DNA from: Streptomyces antibioticus
GTDB taxonomy: Bacteria > Actinomycetota > Actinomycetes > Streptomycetales > Streptomycetaceae
NCBI RefSeq assembly: GCF_001514065.1
Contig: NZ_KQ948426.1
Location: forward strand, 496,001-560,000
Direction of reading: 5' to 3'
Length of the DNA: 64,000 nucleotides
Positions 50,103 to 59,136 of the stretch are shown piece by piece (within the stretch, counting starts at the first letter, position 1; each line of letters opens with the position of its first letter). A program made the translations under genes and the position numbers. The notes below the pieces were generated by a model. It worked only from the letters and a program-made list of their open reading frames with translations, had not been told where the DNA came from and did no database searches.

Positions 50103-52367
50103 TCAGCGCCCCAGCCGTCCGCGCACCATGCCGACCAGGGAGTTCAGCTCCTCGATACGCATCTTCCGAGCGGCCACGAAGAAGATCCCGAGCAGGACCG
50201 CTCCGCCGACGATCAGGGCGGCGAAGGAGCCGATGACGCCCTGGCCGAGGACATGCGCGATGCCGTAGCAGGAAGCGCCGCTGAGGATCGCGGCCGGTAC
50301 GGAGGCGATGCAGAGCCTGGCGTAGGTCCGCATCACCCGGGCGCCGTCCAGGTCGCCGCCCAGCTTCTTGCGCAGGCGGCTCCAGGCGACACCGACGCCA
50401 ACGGCGTAGGCGAGGCCGTACGAGGCTGCCATGCCGACGACCGCCCAGCGCGCCGGGATGACGAAGTAGCAGACGGCCGAGGCGGCGGCGTTGACGGCCG
50501 CCACGATGACCGTGTTGTAGAACGGGGTCCTGGTGTCCTCGTAGGCGTAGAACGCGCGAAGGACGACGTACTGCACGGAGAACGGGATCAGGCCGAGGCC
50601 GAAGGCCATCAGCATGTAGCCCATGTTCGTGGCCTGGTCGGCGCCCGAGGAACCGAAGATCAGGGTGCACATCGGGATGCCCAGGGCGACGAACCCGAAG
50701 GCGATGGGAACGATCGCGACGGCCGTGGTGCGCAGGCCTTGTGAGATGTCGTCGCGGACGGCTCCGCTGTCGTCCTCCGCGGCTGAGCGGGAGATGCGCG
50801 GCAGCAGGGCTGCCATCAGGGAGACCGTGATGATGGCCTGCGGCAGGCCCCAGATCAGCTGGGCGTTCGCGTAGGCGGCGAAACCGGTGCCCTTGACTCC
50901 GGAGTCGAAGCCGGCGGCGGTGGACAGCTGGGTGACCACGAGTGCGCCCGCCTGGTTGGCGAGGACGAACAGGATCGTCCACTTGGCGAGCATCGCGGCC
51001 TTGCCGAGGCCGTGGCCCTTCCAGTCGAAGCGGAGTCGCAGGCGGAAGCCCGTCTCGCGCAGGTAGGGGATCATCGCCAGGGACTGGACGACCAGGCCGA
51101 GCAGAACACCGACGCCGAGGAGCCGCTGGCCCTCCGGCGGGATGCTCGTGACCTCCATCCCGGAGTGCTCCGAGGTGCCGTAGACCCACAGGAACATGCC
51201 GAGCGTCACGATGATGACGATGTTGTTCAGGACCGGGGTCCACATCATCGCGCCGAAGCGGCCGCGGGCGTTGAGGATCTGGCCCATCACCACGTGGACG
51301 CCCATGAAGAAGATCGAGGGCAGGAAGTAACGGGTGAAGGTGACGGCCACCTCGTTGGCGGCCGGGTCATTGGCCACCTTCGCGGACAGCGCGCGGACCA
51401 GGAGCGGTGCCGCGAACATCGCGAGGGCCGTGAGCGCGGCCAGCGCGACCATCACCAGGGTCAGCAGCCGGTTCGCGTATGCCTCGCCGCCGTCCTCGTC
51501 GTCCTTCATGGCCCGCACGAGTTGCGGCACGAAAACGGAGTTGAGACCGCCACCGACGGTCAGGATGTAGATCATCGTCGGCAGCTGGTAGGCGACCTGG
51601 AAGGAGTCACCGAGGAGGCCGAGACCCAGCGCGGAGACGATCATGGCGGAGCGCACGAACCCGGTGAGCCGCGACACCAGCGTGCCCGCCGCCATCACCG
51701 CACTGGACTTCAGCAGCCCCCCGGCCTTCCCGCCCTTCTTCGCGGCGGCCGGAGCCGGCGAGGCCGGCGGGGGTACGGGGGCGGTGCCCAGGTTCATGGT
51801 CCGGTCCGCTGACGGCGGCATCGGGGGCTCGGCACCCGGCACAGGGCCTGGCGCCGGAGAAGGAGCCGGCACCGACGGGGGCTGGTACGGCTGCTGGCCG
51901 CCGCCCTGCTGCTGGTCCCGGAAGAGGTGGGCGAACGCGTCCGGCTCGTGGCGCTCCTCGGCGGAGTGCGTGACGAGGTCGTCGACGCCGACGTACTGCG
52001 TGGTGCGCGGGTCGTCGCCGTACGGCAGGTACTGGGTCGCGCCGTCCGGCTCGGGCGCCGGGGTCTGGGCCCACACCTGCGGGTCGGGGGCGTACGGGGA
52101 CTGCGGGGGCTGGGCGTACAGCGGCTGCTGCGGCTGGTACGTGCCCGGAGGCGGCGGGGGGTGCGCGGCACGGTCGTAGAGAGCCTCGGCGACCGGGTCC
52201 TGCGCGGAGATGTCCTGGGCCCGGTAGGGGTCCTGGGCGTAGGCGTCCTGGAGGTACATGTCCGCGGGTGGCTGCGGCGGTACCTGGCCGTGCTCGGGCG
52301 GCGGGCCCTCGGGGTGACCCGAGCTGCCCGCGGCCTGGCCGCGGTCACCGTCGTACGGCGCGTTCAT
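50103..52367 (-). CDS. murJ: Lipid II flippase MurJ/MviN with long cytoplasmic N-terminus
   Basis: A 754-residue MATE-like flippase for peptidoglycan precursors. The first 210 residues are cytoplasmic, rich in Pro, Gln, Tyr, Asp and Ala, and the last 545 contain about 14 transmembrane helices (start KSSAVMAAGTLVSRLTGFVR). Conserved pieces include GDSFQVAYQLPTMIYILTVGG, the Arg-containing FFMGVHVVMGQILNARGRF, and LRAFYAYEDTRTPFYNT. The ATG start at 52365-52367 is firm. It is followed by the pseudokinase gene and preceded by the DUF6049 gene, all on one strand, so wall-precursor export is the likely shared theme. Confidence 0.95.
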   Translation of the reverse strand: MNAPYDGDRGQAAGSSGHPEGPPPEHGQVPPQPPADMYLQDAYAQDPYRAQDISAQDPVAEALYDRAAHPPPPPGTYQPQQPLYAQPPQSPYAPDPQVWAQTPAPEPDGATQYLPYGDDPRTTQYVGVDDLVTHSAEERHEPDAFAHLFRDQQQGGGQQPYQPPSVPAPSPAPGPVPGAEPPMPPSADRTMNLGTAPVPPPASPAPAAAKKGGKAGGLLKSSAVMAAGTLVSRLTGFVRSAMIVSALGLGLLGDSFQVAYQLPTMIYILTVGGGLNSVFVPQLVRAMKDDEDGGEAYANRLLTLVMVALAALTALAMFAAPLLVRALSAKVANDPAANEVAVTFTRYFLPSIFFMGVHVVMGQILNARGRFGAMMWTPVLNNIVIIVTLGMFLWVYGTSEHSGMEVTSIPPEGQRLLGVGVLLGLVVQSLAMIPYLRETGFRLRLRFDWKGHGLGKAAMLAKWTILFVLANQAGALVVTQLSTAAGFDSGVKGTGFAAYANAQLIWGLPQAIITVSLMAALLPRISRSAAEDDSGAVRDDISQGLRTTAVAIVPIAFGFVALGIPMCTLIFGSSGADQATNMGYMLMAFGLGLIPFSVQYVVLRAFYAYEDTRTPFYNTVIVAAVNAAASAVCYFVIPARWAVVGMAASYGLAYAVGVGVAWSRLRKKLGGDLDGARVMRTYARLCIASVPAAILSGASCYGIAHVLGQGVIGSFAALIVGGAVLLGIFFVAARKMRIEELNSLVGMVRGRLGR

Positions 52368-52411
52368 GGTTACCCCACCTCATCGTCCCGGGCCCACCGG
52401 CCACGACATCC

Positions 52412-54784
52412 TCAACGGTCCACTCTCTCACCCGTGCCGGAAGGGTCGGTGCTTTCCGCTGCGGTGTCAGGTGTCAGGTCACTCGGCTGCTGCGGGTCGT
52501 CTGCCCCGGGCCGGGTGCCGGACTCCTCCGTGAGACGGTCTTCGGGCCCCTCGGGGTTCTCCGGGCCGTCCGCCGACTCCCCGGCGTCCTCAGGGCCGTC
52601 GGGTTCGCCTTCCGCCGCCTCGCGCTCGGCGGCGTGCTTGCGCCGCTTGTACATGCGGAAACCGGCGAGGACGAGAAGGAGGAAACCGCCGCCGATGACC
52701 AGCATCACGGTGGCCGTCAACTCGGTGACCTTCACGTCGAACCGGACGGGATCGCCGTACGCCTGGCCGTCCTCGGTGAAGAGCTGAGCTACCACCGTCG
52801 CCTGGCCGTTGGCCTGGGCCGAGGTGGTGAACTTCACGGTCTGGCTGTGGCCCCCGTTGACCGTGACCTGCTGCTCCTCGTAGTCGCCGTCGTCGATCTT
52901 CAGACGGGTCGGGTTCGTGGAGGTGAGGCGCAGGACGAGGTGGTCGACGCCCTGCACCAGGTTGTTCTGCACGGTCACGGGGATCGTGGCGCTGCGCCCG
53001 GAGAGCTTGGTCTCGGACTTGTCGATCAGCTTGACCTGGCTGGTCAGGATGTCGAGGTAGTTCCGCACACCGTCCCGGTAGCTCTGCGCCTCGGCGGGGC
53101 GGCCGCGCCACGACGTCGACATCTCCCGGTTCATGGCCCGCCCGAAGGGGGTCACCACGCGGGACTGCTTGGTGAGGATCACCTTGAACTTGTCGAGCTT
53201 GTCCTGCACGCCCGCGATCTGCTCGAAGGCCGGCCTCGACAGCTCCTGCTTGCGCAGCTTGGCGGGGTAGGCGGAGCCCGACGGGACCTTGGTGGTGGCG
53301 CTCGCGTCCGGCTTGGCGGCGGCTGCGGACGCCAGGGTCTGGGTCTGCGTCCAGTCCGCGCCCTGGAGGGCGGCCACTGCCGCGGCCATCGCCTGCGCCT
53401 GGCTCGCCGTCGGGGTTCGCTGCGGGGCGATGACGATGCTGCGCTGCTTGTCCACCTGCTGGTTCAGCGCCAGGCTCGACGCGAGGAACTTCTGCACGGC
53501 GAGGGTGGACGCGGAGGCCGAGGTCAGGTCGCCCTCGAACGCCCTGGACAGCCGCGCGTCCGCGACCACCGCGGTGATGCCGCCGCCGATGGGGCGGGCG
53601 GCGGAGGGCGTGTACGGCAGCCCGGCGGTCTCTTGGAGGCTGTCGCTGCGCGCGATCACCTTGTCGGCGCCGGCGGAAGTGGCGACCTTGACGATCGACG
53701 GGTCGACGGCGCCGTTCACGGGCCAGGCGAAGTCGGTGTCGGGCGTCACATGGAGCACCGTCTGCACCGTGGTGGCCGCGACGTCGGTGGCTTCCTTGAG
53801 GTGACTCAGGGAGCCGGTGACAGTCGTGCCGTTGTGGGCGAGGGAGGCGAGGTCCGGGTCGGCGAACGGAAGGGCGACGACGTCCTTGTCGGTGACCGCG
53901 TCCTGAAGATCGGCCAGCCACTGCTTGGCGACCGCCTGGTGCGTTCCCGCCACCGTGCCGGTGCCCGACTCGATGCGATAGGCGCCTGCCATCGCGTCGA
54001 CGGAGGCGAGCAGATCCGGGTCGATCACCCAGGTGACGTCCAGAGTCTTGCCCAGGGACAGCATCTGCTCCAGCCGGCCGCCCGGCGCGATCTCCTTGGC
54101 CAGGTCGTCGTTGAGGAAGACCGGCGTCTGCTCCGCGTTCGACCCTGTCTCGGCCGTCATGTGGGCGGTCGAGATCAGCGGCCACAGGACCGTCGTCTTC
54201 GTCTTGGTGTCGGCGCCTTCGGGCTGCCAGGGGAGATACGTCCGCTGGATGCCGAGGACCTGCTGCCACTGCTGCGCGGAGGTCTGGCCGGTCAGGGAGA
54301 CACCGAGCTGGTAGACGCCGTCCGAGCCGAGGTCCAGCTCGTCGACCGGGACGGCGATGGTGAAGCTCTGGGCGACGCCGGGCGCCAGCTTGGCGAACTT
54401 CTTGACGTACTTGCCGCCGACGATCGTCCCGTCGAGACCCGGCTGGAAATCGGACCGCTGCGCGACGCTGTCGACGTCCGAGCGGGTGCTGAGCTCGGGG
54501 CCGACACGCAGATCCACCTGGGCGTCCGTGACCGTCTGCTTGCTGTCGTTGGTCACGGTGCCGGACACGGTCACCGTGTCGCCGTCCGTGGGGACGCTGG
54601 GCGTGAGCGTGTTGATGTCCACGGACACGGTGCTGGAGCCGGACGCGGCGCTCGCGGGCGCGGCGGCAGGCAGCTGGAGCAGTCCGGCCAGCAGAGGCGC
54701 GCCGGCGAGCAGTGCTCCCGTGCGCCGGAGCCACCGGCGGGCAGGTGAGGGACTCATCCCCTGGAAGTCTGCCGCCTCGGCCAC
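52412..54784 (-). CDS. DUF6049 family secreted membrane-anchored protein
   Basis: A 790-residue extracytoplasmic protein. A signal peptide (to about residue 47, PAAAPASAASG) precedes a beta-rich domain (about 50-170, SVDINTLTPSVPTDGDTVTV), a long central region resembling a polysaccharide-modifying fold, another beta domain (about 600-690), one transmembrane helix (about 695-713) and an acidic, Pro/Glu/Gly-rich cytoplasmic tail. GTG 54782-54784 or ATG 54755-54757 could start it; the signal peptide is intact either way. The same gene precedes murJ in mycobacteria. The function is unknown. Confidence 0.85.
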   Translation of the reverse strand: MAEAADFQGMSPSPARRWLRRTGALLAGAPLLAGLLQLPAAAPASAASGSSTVSVDINTLTPSVPTDGDTVTVSGTVTNDSKQTVTDAQVDLRVGPELSTRSDVDSVAQRSDFQPGLDGTIVGGKYVKKFAKLAPGVAQSFTIAVPVDELDLGSDGVYQLGVSLTGQTSAQQWQQVLGIQRTYLPWQPEGADTKTKTTVLWPLISTAHMTAETGSNAEQTPVFLNDDLAKEIAPGGRLEQMLSLGKTLDVTWVIDPDLLASVDAMAGAYRIESGTGTVAGTHQAVAKQWLADLQDAVTDKDVVALPFADPDLASLAHNGTTVTGSLSHLKEATDVAATTVQTVLHVTPDTDFAWPVNGAVDPSIVKVATSAGADKVIARSDSLQETAGLPYTPSAARPIGGGITAVVADARLSRAFEGDLTSASASTLAVQKFLASSLALNQQVDKQRSIVIAPQRTPTASQAQAMAAAVAALQGADWTQTQTLASAAAAKPDASATTKVPSGSAYPAKLRKQELSRPAFEQIAGVQDKLDKFKVILTKQSRVVTPFGRAMNREMSTSWRGRPAEAQSYRDGVRNYLDILTSQVKLIDKSETKLSGRSATIPVTVQNNLVQGVDHLVLRLTSTNPTRLKIDDGDYEEQQVTVNGGHSQTVKFTTSAQANGQATVVAQLFTEDGQAYGDPVRFDVKVTELTATVMLVIGGGFLLLVLAGFRMYKRRKHAAEREAAEGEPDGPEDAGESADGPENPEGPEDRLTEESGTRPGADDPQQPSDLTPDTAAESTDPSGTGERVDR

Positions 54785-55049
54785 GCGCTCGCCCGTCCCT
54801 CGTCGTCAGTGGTCGTCAGTGGTCGTCGCAATGTGCGTCCACGCATGGTAACGATGCGCGCTGAGGGGAAGTGCCGCGGTCTGCTCCACAAGATCGGGAA
54901 ACAGGGCCGGACCGTCCTGTATGTGTGCGTATAAAGGGGAGCGAATCCGTACGTCCTACAGGCGGTCCTTGCCTGCAGCCCGGCGCACGGGTCTGTGCAG
55001 ATTTAATGGAGGCGCTCTCGGTCGCCGGGGCCACGTACCCTTTTCTGTT

Positions 55050-56492
55050 GTGCCGAACGCCAACGAAGACAAGCCCAGCGCCCTGAGTCAGGTGCAGCAC
55101 CGCGCGGTCAGTGAACTGCTGCGGGTCGCCCCTGTCGCCGACGACCTTGCCCGCCGTTTCCAGGAGGCCGGGTTCTCTCTCGCCCTGGTCGGCGGCTCGG
55201 TCCGGGACGCGCTGCTCGGCCGGCTCGGCAACGACCTGGACTTCACGACCGACGCGCGTCCTCAGGACGTGCTGAAGATCGTGCGCCCGTGGGCGGACGC
55301 CGTGTGGGAGGTCGGGATCGCCTTCGGCACGGTGGGTGCGCAGAAGGATGGCTACCAGATCGAGGTCACGACCTACCGGTCGGAGGCGTACGACCGGACC
55401 TCGCGCAAGCCCGAGGTGTCGTACGGCGACTCGATCGAGGAGGACCTCCTCCGCCGTGACTTCACGGTGAACGCGATGGCGGTGGCGCTGCCGGAGAAGG
55501 AGTTCATCGACCCGCACGGCGGGCTGGAGGACCTGGCGGCCCGGGTGCTGCGTACGCCGGGCACGCCTGAGGCGTCCTTCTCGGACGACCCGCTGCGGAT
55601 GATGCGCGCGGCCCGCTTCGCCGCGCAGCTCGACTTCGAGGTGGCCCCCGAGGTGGTGGCGGCCATGAAGGAGATGTCCGGGCGCATCGACATCGTCTCG
55701 GCCGAGCGGGTCCGGGACGAGCTGAACAAGCTGATCCTGTCCGCGCAGCCGCGCAAGGGCCTGACCCTGCTGGTCGACACGGGCCTCGCGGACCACGTGC
55801 TGCCCGAGCTGCCGGCCTTGCGCCTGGAGCGCGATGAGCACCACCGCCACAAGGACGTCTACGACCACACGCTGATCGTCCTGGAGCAGGCGATGGCACT
55901 GGAGGAGGACGGCCCCGACCTGGTCCTGCGCCTCGCCGCCCTCCTCCACGACATCGGCAAGCCGCGCACCCGGCGCTTCGAGAAGGACGGCCGGGTCTCG
56001 TTCCACCACCACGAGGTGGTCGGCGCGAAGATGACCAAGAAGCGCATGACGGCGTTGAAGTACTCCAACGACCTGGTGAAGGACGTCTCGCGCCTGGTCG
56101 AACTCCACCTGCGCTTCCACGGCTACGGCACGGGCGAGTGGACGGACTCCGCGGTCCGCCGCTACGTCCGTGACGCCGGCCCGCTCCTCGACCGCCTCCA
56201 CAAGCTGACCCGCTCGGACTGCACAACCCGCAACAAGCGCAAGGCGACGGCGCTCTCCCGTGCCTACGACGGCCTGGAGGAGCGCATCGCCCAACTCCAG
56301 GAGCAGGAAGAACTGGACGCCATCCGCCCGGACCTGGACGGCAACCAGATCATGAACATCCTCGGCGTCGGCCCGGGCCCGGCTGTGGGGCAGGCGTACA
56401 AGCACCTTCTGGAGCTGCGCCTGGAGAACGGGCCTATGGGCGAGGAGGCTGCGGCTGCGGCGCTCAAGGAGTGGTGGGCCGAGCAGAGCTGA
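55050..56492 (+). CDS. cca: CCA tRNA nucleotidyltransferase
   Basis: A 480-residue enzyme that adds or repairs the 3' CCA of tRNAs, needed here because the tRNA genes in this window do not encode CCA. The nucleotidyltransferase head has LVGGSVRDALLG and DLDFTT, the neck has RRDFTVNAMA, and an HD domain (LLHDIGKPRTRR) marks the actinobacterial type, often named PcnA. The start is GTG 55050. There is no Shine-Dalgarno sequence, but TACCCT lies eight bases upstream, so the mRNA may be leaderless. It is divergent from the DUF6049 gene and ends at a parS palindrome. Confidence 0.95.
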   Translation: MPNANEDKPSALSQVQHRAVSELLRVAPVADDLARRFQEAGFSLALVGGSVRDALLGRLGNDLDFTTDARPQDVLKIVRPWADAVWEVGIAFGTVGAQKDGYQIEVTTYRSEAYDRTSRKPEVSYGDSIEEDLLRRDFTVNAMAVALPEKEFIDPHGGLEDLAARVLRTPGTPEASFSDDPLRMMRAARFAAQLDFEVAPEVVAAMKEMSGRIDIVSAERVRDELNKLILSAQPRKGLTLLVDTGLADHVLPELPALRLERDEHHRHKDVYDHTLIVLEQAMALEEDGPDLVLRLAALLHDIGKPRTRRFEKDGRVSFHHHEVVGAKMTKKRMTALKYSNDLVKDVSRLVELHLRFHGYGTGEWTDSAVRRYVRDAGPLLDRLHKLTRSDCTTRNKRKATALSRAYDGLEERIAQLQEQEELDAIRPDLDGNQIMNILGVGPGPAVGQAYKHLLELRLENGPMGEEAAAAALKEWWAEQS

Positions 56493-56500
56493 GGCTGTGA

Positions 56501-56536
56501 AACGGGGTCATGTTTCACGTGAAACATGACCCCGTT
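56501..56536. other. parS: parS inside a perfect 36-bp palindrome (also a possible terminator)
   Basis: The perfect parS (56512-56525) is extended on both sides by AACGGGGTCAT and ATGACCCCGTT into a 36-bp perfect palindrome, 9 bp after the cca stop. As RNA this would be an 18-bp stem, so it may end cca transcription as well as bind ParB. Confidence 0.85.
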
Positions 56537-56715
56537 CCGTGCTCGAACGGTGCTGTCGCGTACGGGGAGCACCTGTAAGCGCTTCTTCTCGATATGTCGC
56601 GCCTGTCACATTCGCACGTGTGATCCATGCCCCATCTGTTCCCCTTCTCGTGTGACTGCGGTTCTAGTCGGAGAGTGTGATTGGCGACCGCATCACCGAT
56701 CATCGAGGGGGAGTA

Positions 56716-57021
56716 ATGAAGCGACTGGTGGCAACTAGCCTGGCAACAGTCGGCATTGTGGGCGGCATGATCGCCTTCCCGTCCCTGGCGCAGGCGCAGC
56801 CGAGTAATTGCCTGAAGCAATATCACCGCGATGACTACCCCATGCACATGAGCGTGGGATGCGGTGCTGGAACTGGGCAGTTCCGAGGTGTGATTACTTG
56901 TCAATCCCAGACGAGTGCCTACACCGTGTATGGAAACTGGGGCACGCCCAAGACGACCGCGTCGTACGCCGACTGCAATGGACGGGATTATCTGCAGTCT
57001 GGGTACATTCAGTACCGATAG
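56716..57021 (+). CDS. Small secreted cysteine-containing protein
   Basis: A 101-residue protein. A signal peptide (about 1-28, KRLVATSLATVGIVGGMIAF then LAQAQ) precedes a 73-residue mature part with four Cys (NCLKQ, VGCGAG, ITCQSQ, ADCNGRD), enough for two disulfides, and many Tyr, Gly and Thr. GGGGGAG lies directly before the ATG. Codons such as AAT, CAA, TAT, GAT and ATT are frequent and GC content is visibly lower than neighbours, hinting at recent acquisition. No family is recognised; small secreted lectin- or inhibitor-like proteins are possible. It is the only gene between two 36-bp parS palindromes. Confidence 0.8.
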   Translation: MKRLVATSLATVGIVGGMIAFPSLAQAQPSNCLKQYHRDDYPMHMSVGCGAGTGQFRGVITCQSQTSAYTVYGNWGTPKTTASYADCNGRDYLQSGYIQYR

Positions 57022-57068
57022 GATAATTTGGCGTGTTGGCTTAGGCGTGTGGCGCTATCCAGGTGCAT

Positions 57069-57104
57069 CGAGGGGCGACGTTTCACGTGAAACGTCGCCC
57101 CTCG
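57069..57104. other. parS: Second parS inside a perfect 36-bp palindrome
   Basis: The perfect parS (57080-57093) is extended by CGAGGGGCGAC and GTCGCCCCTCG to a 36-bp perfect palindrome between convergent genes. It could terminate both transcripts. Confidence 0.85.
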
Positions 57105-57130
57105 TGATGTCTGCGGTTCCGCAGGACCTA

Positions 57131-57652
57131 CTACTTGTCCTTCAGGCAGAGCAGGAAGTCCTTGCCGTCACCGGACTCGGTGTAGACGTACTGGAAGTCC
57201 TTGGCCTCGGCCGCGCACTTGGTCTGAGCGAGACTGTCGCCGAATGAGCCCTCGATCTTCGCCAGCACCGTGTACTGAGCCTTCGAGGAGCTGCAGTCGA
57301 CGACCTCAAGGTCCGGGTCGTTGTCGTCGGTGCTGCCGCGGTGCATGCAGTCGCCCACGGCCGCGGTGTTGGCGTCGTCGCGGCTGGAGTACCAGCTGCC
57401 GATGGCGATGCCGATGGCGGCCAAGACGATGACTATGTTCTTGATCACCTTGAAGCTCAGCTTGCGCTTCGGCTGCGCCGGCGGGACCGGGGCGTAGGGG
57501 ACGCCGCCCTGCTGCTGCGGGAAGCCTGGCTGCTGGCCCTGGGCGTAGGGGTTGCCGTCCTGGGGCGGGTACGGGGCCTGGGCCTGCGGCTGGCCGTAGG
57601 GCTGCTGGCCCTGGGCGAACGGGTTCTGGCCCTGGGGCGGCGGAGTAGACAC
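57131..57652 (-). CDS. LppU/SCO3897-family membrane protein
   Basis: A 173-residue protein. The first 65 residues are Pro/Gln/Gly-rich (repeats of PYAQGQQPG type), one transmembrane helix follows (about 69-88, VIKNIVIVLAAIGIAIGSWY) and then an extracytoplasmic domain with three to four Cys (DCMHRG, VVDCSSS, TKCAAE, LLCLKDK). The family takes one of its names from the equivalent gene of S. coelicolor. The function is unknown. The start is a GTG at 57650-57652 with AGGGGG upstream. Confidence 0.85.
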   Translation of the reverse strand: MSTPPPQGQNPFAQGQQPYGQPQAQAPYPPQDGNPYAQGQQPGFPQQQGGVPYAPVPPAQPKRKLSFKVIKNIVIVLAAIGIAIGSWYSSRDDANTAAVGDCMHRGSTDDNDPDLEVVDCSSSKAQYTVLAKIEGSFGDSLAQTKCAAEAKDFQYVYTESGDGKDFLLCLKDK

Positions 57653-57776
57653 TTGGGGGTCCCCCTAGAACATGGATGAGTGATGCGCAATGAGGCGCAA
57701 GTAAGACGCACGTAAGTTACCGGGCCCCACTGACACCCCTGTACTCCAGGGGGACTCTGTGTCATTGATGTGACAC

Positions 57777-59039
57777 TTACTGGCGTTCAAAGCGGGCCAT
57801 AGCCACAGCAACTGCCCCGTAGATAACGGCCACTGTGACCACCAACACCACAGAGCGCCCGTCCGGCGGCAGCATCAAGGCGGCGACGGCAGCCGCGCCG
57901 ACGAAGGCGATGTTGAACAGGACGTCGTAGACGGAGAAGATCCGGCCCCGGAAGGCGTCGTCGACCGAGGACTGCACGAGCGTGTCCGTCGCGATCTTCG
58001 CGCCCTGGGTGATGAGTCCCAGGACGAACGACGCCACGAGCATCGGCGTGACGGCGAAGGGGAGGCCCAGGGCGGGTTCCAGGACTGCGGCGGCTGCTGC
58101 GCATACGACGATCCAGCGGCCGGGGCCCAGACGTCCCGCTGCCCATGGTGTCACCACGGCGGCCACGAAGAAGCCCGCGCCCGAGATGCCCAACGCCAGC
58201 CCCAGCAGGGCGAGTCCGTCGTCGGTCGTCGAGGAGAACTCGTAGCGGCACAGCATCAGCAGCATGACCAGCAGGGCGCCGTAGCAGAAGCGCATCACCG
58301 TCATCGCGGCGAGTGCCCAGGCGGCATCCCGGCGTGGCTTCCCGGCGAGGTGGCGGATACCCGCGGTCAGGTCGCGGGCGGTGCCGGCGAGGGCCGCTGT
58401 GAGGCCGGGGTGTGCCAACGCGCGGTCAGGGCCCAGCAGTTCCTTAGAGATGCGCAGTGCTGCCAGTGCCGCGCAGAGGTACAGGGCCGCCCCCAGGAGT
58501 ACGACGGCCGCGTCGGAGTCGGCCACGACCAGGCGTACGACGAAGGCGAGACCGCCGCCCGCGGTCGCCGCGAGCGTGCCGGCGGTCGGGGAGAGGGAGT
58601 TGGCGATGACGAGTCGTTCCGCGTCGACCACGCGGGGCAGTGCGGCGGACAGGCCCGACAGGACGAAGCGGTTGACGGCGGTGACGCACAGGGCGGAGAC
58701 GTAGAAGAGCCAGTCCGGGGCCTGGCTGACCATCAGGACGGCGGTGGCCGACGCCATCGCCGCGCGCACCAGGTTGCCGTAGAGGAAGACCTGGCGGCGG
58801 CGCCAGCGGTCCAGCAGGACGCCGGCGAAGGGGCCCACCAGGGAGTAGGGGAGCAGCAGGACGGCCATGGCGGAGGCGATGGCGGCGGCCGAGGTCTGTT
58901 TCTCCGGGGAGAAGACGACGTACGCGGCGAGCGCGACCTGGAAGACGCCGTCGGCGCCCTGGGAGAGCAGGCGTACGGCGAGAAGGCGTCTGAAGCCCTG
59001 GAAGCGGAGCAGGACGCGCAGGTCACGTACGACGGCCAT
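57777..59039 (-). CDS. MFS transporter
   Basis: A 420-residue permease with about 12 transmembrane helices. The family-typical loop reads GVLLDRWRRRQVFL between helices 2 and 3, and the partner loop near the middle is GRLGPGRW. The end is VYDVLFNIAFVGAAAVAALMLPP. This looks like an exporter of the MFS-3/enterobactin type. The substrate is unknown. I start at ATG 59037-59039 with GAGG nine bases upstream; a GTG five codons earlier is possible. Confidence 0.88.
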   Translation of the reverse strand: MAVVRDLRVLLRFQGFRRLLAVRLLSQGADGVFQVALAAYVVFSPEKQTSAAAIASAMAVLLLPYSLVGPFAGVLLDRWRRRQVFLYGNLVRAAMASATAVLMVSQAPDWLFYVSALCVTAVNRFVLSGLSAALPRVVDAERLVIANSLSPTAGTLAATAGGGLAFVVRLVVADSDAAVVLLGAALYLCAALAALRISKELLGPDRALAHPGLTAALAGTARDLTAGIRHLAGKPRRDAAWALAAMTVMRFCYGALLVMLLMLCRYEFSSTTDDGLALLGLALGISGAGFFVAAVVTPWAAGRLGPGRWIVVCAAAAAVLEPALGLPFAVTPMLVASFVLGLITQGAKIATDTLVQSSVDDAFRGRIFSVYDVLFNIAFVGAAAVAALMLPPDGRSVVLVVTVAVIYGAVAVAMARFERQ

Positions 59040-59063
59040 GGGGCCCAGCCTCACACAAGGGAA

Positions 59064-59093
59064 GGGTCCCCGGGCGGTACAACCCGGGGACCC
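59064..59093 (-). terminator. Terminator after ino1
   Basis: Perfect 11-bp arms GGGTCCCCGGG (59064-59074) and CCCGGGGACCC (59083-59093) with an 8-nt loop. Confidence 0.85.
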
Positions 59094-59136
59094 TCGACAC
59101 AGCCCTGGCAGGAGCGTTTTTGAGCGGTGGTGAGCT

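Noticed and set aside
51927-54748. Plus-strand open frames opposite murJ and the DUF6049 gene
   Set aside because: These are antisense shadows rich in Arg, Gly, Val and Leu without a domain; the minus-strand products are clearly recognisable.
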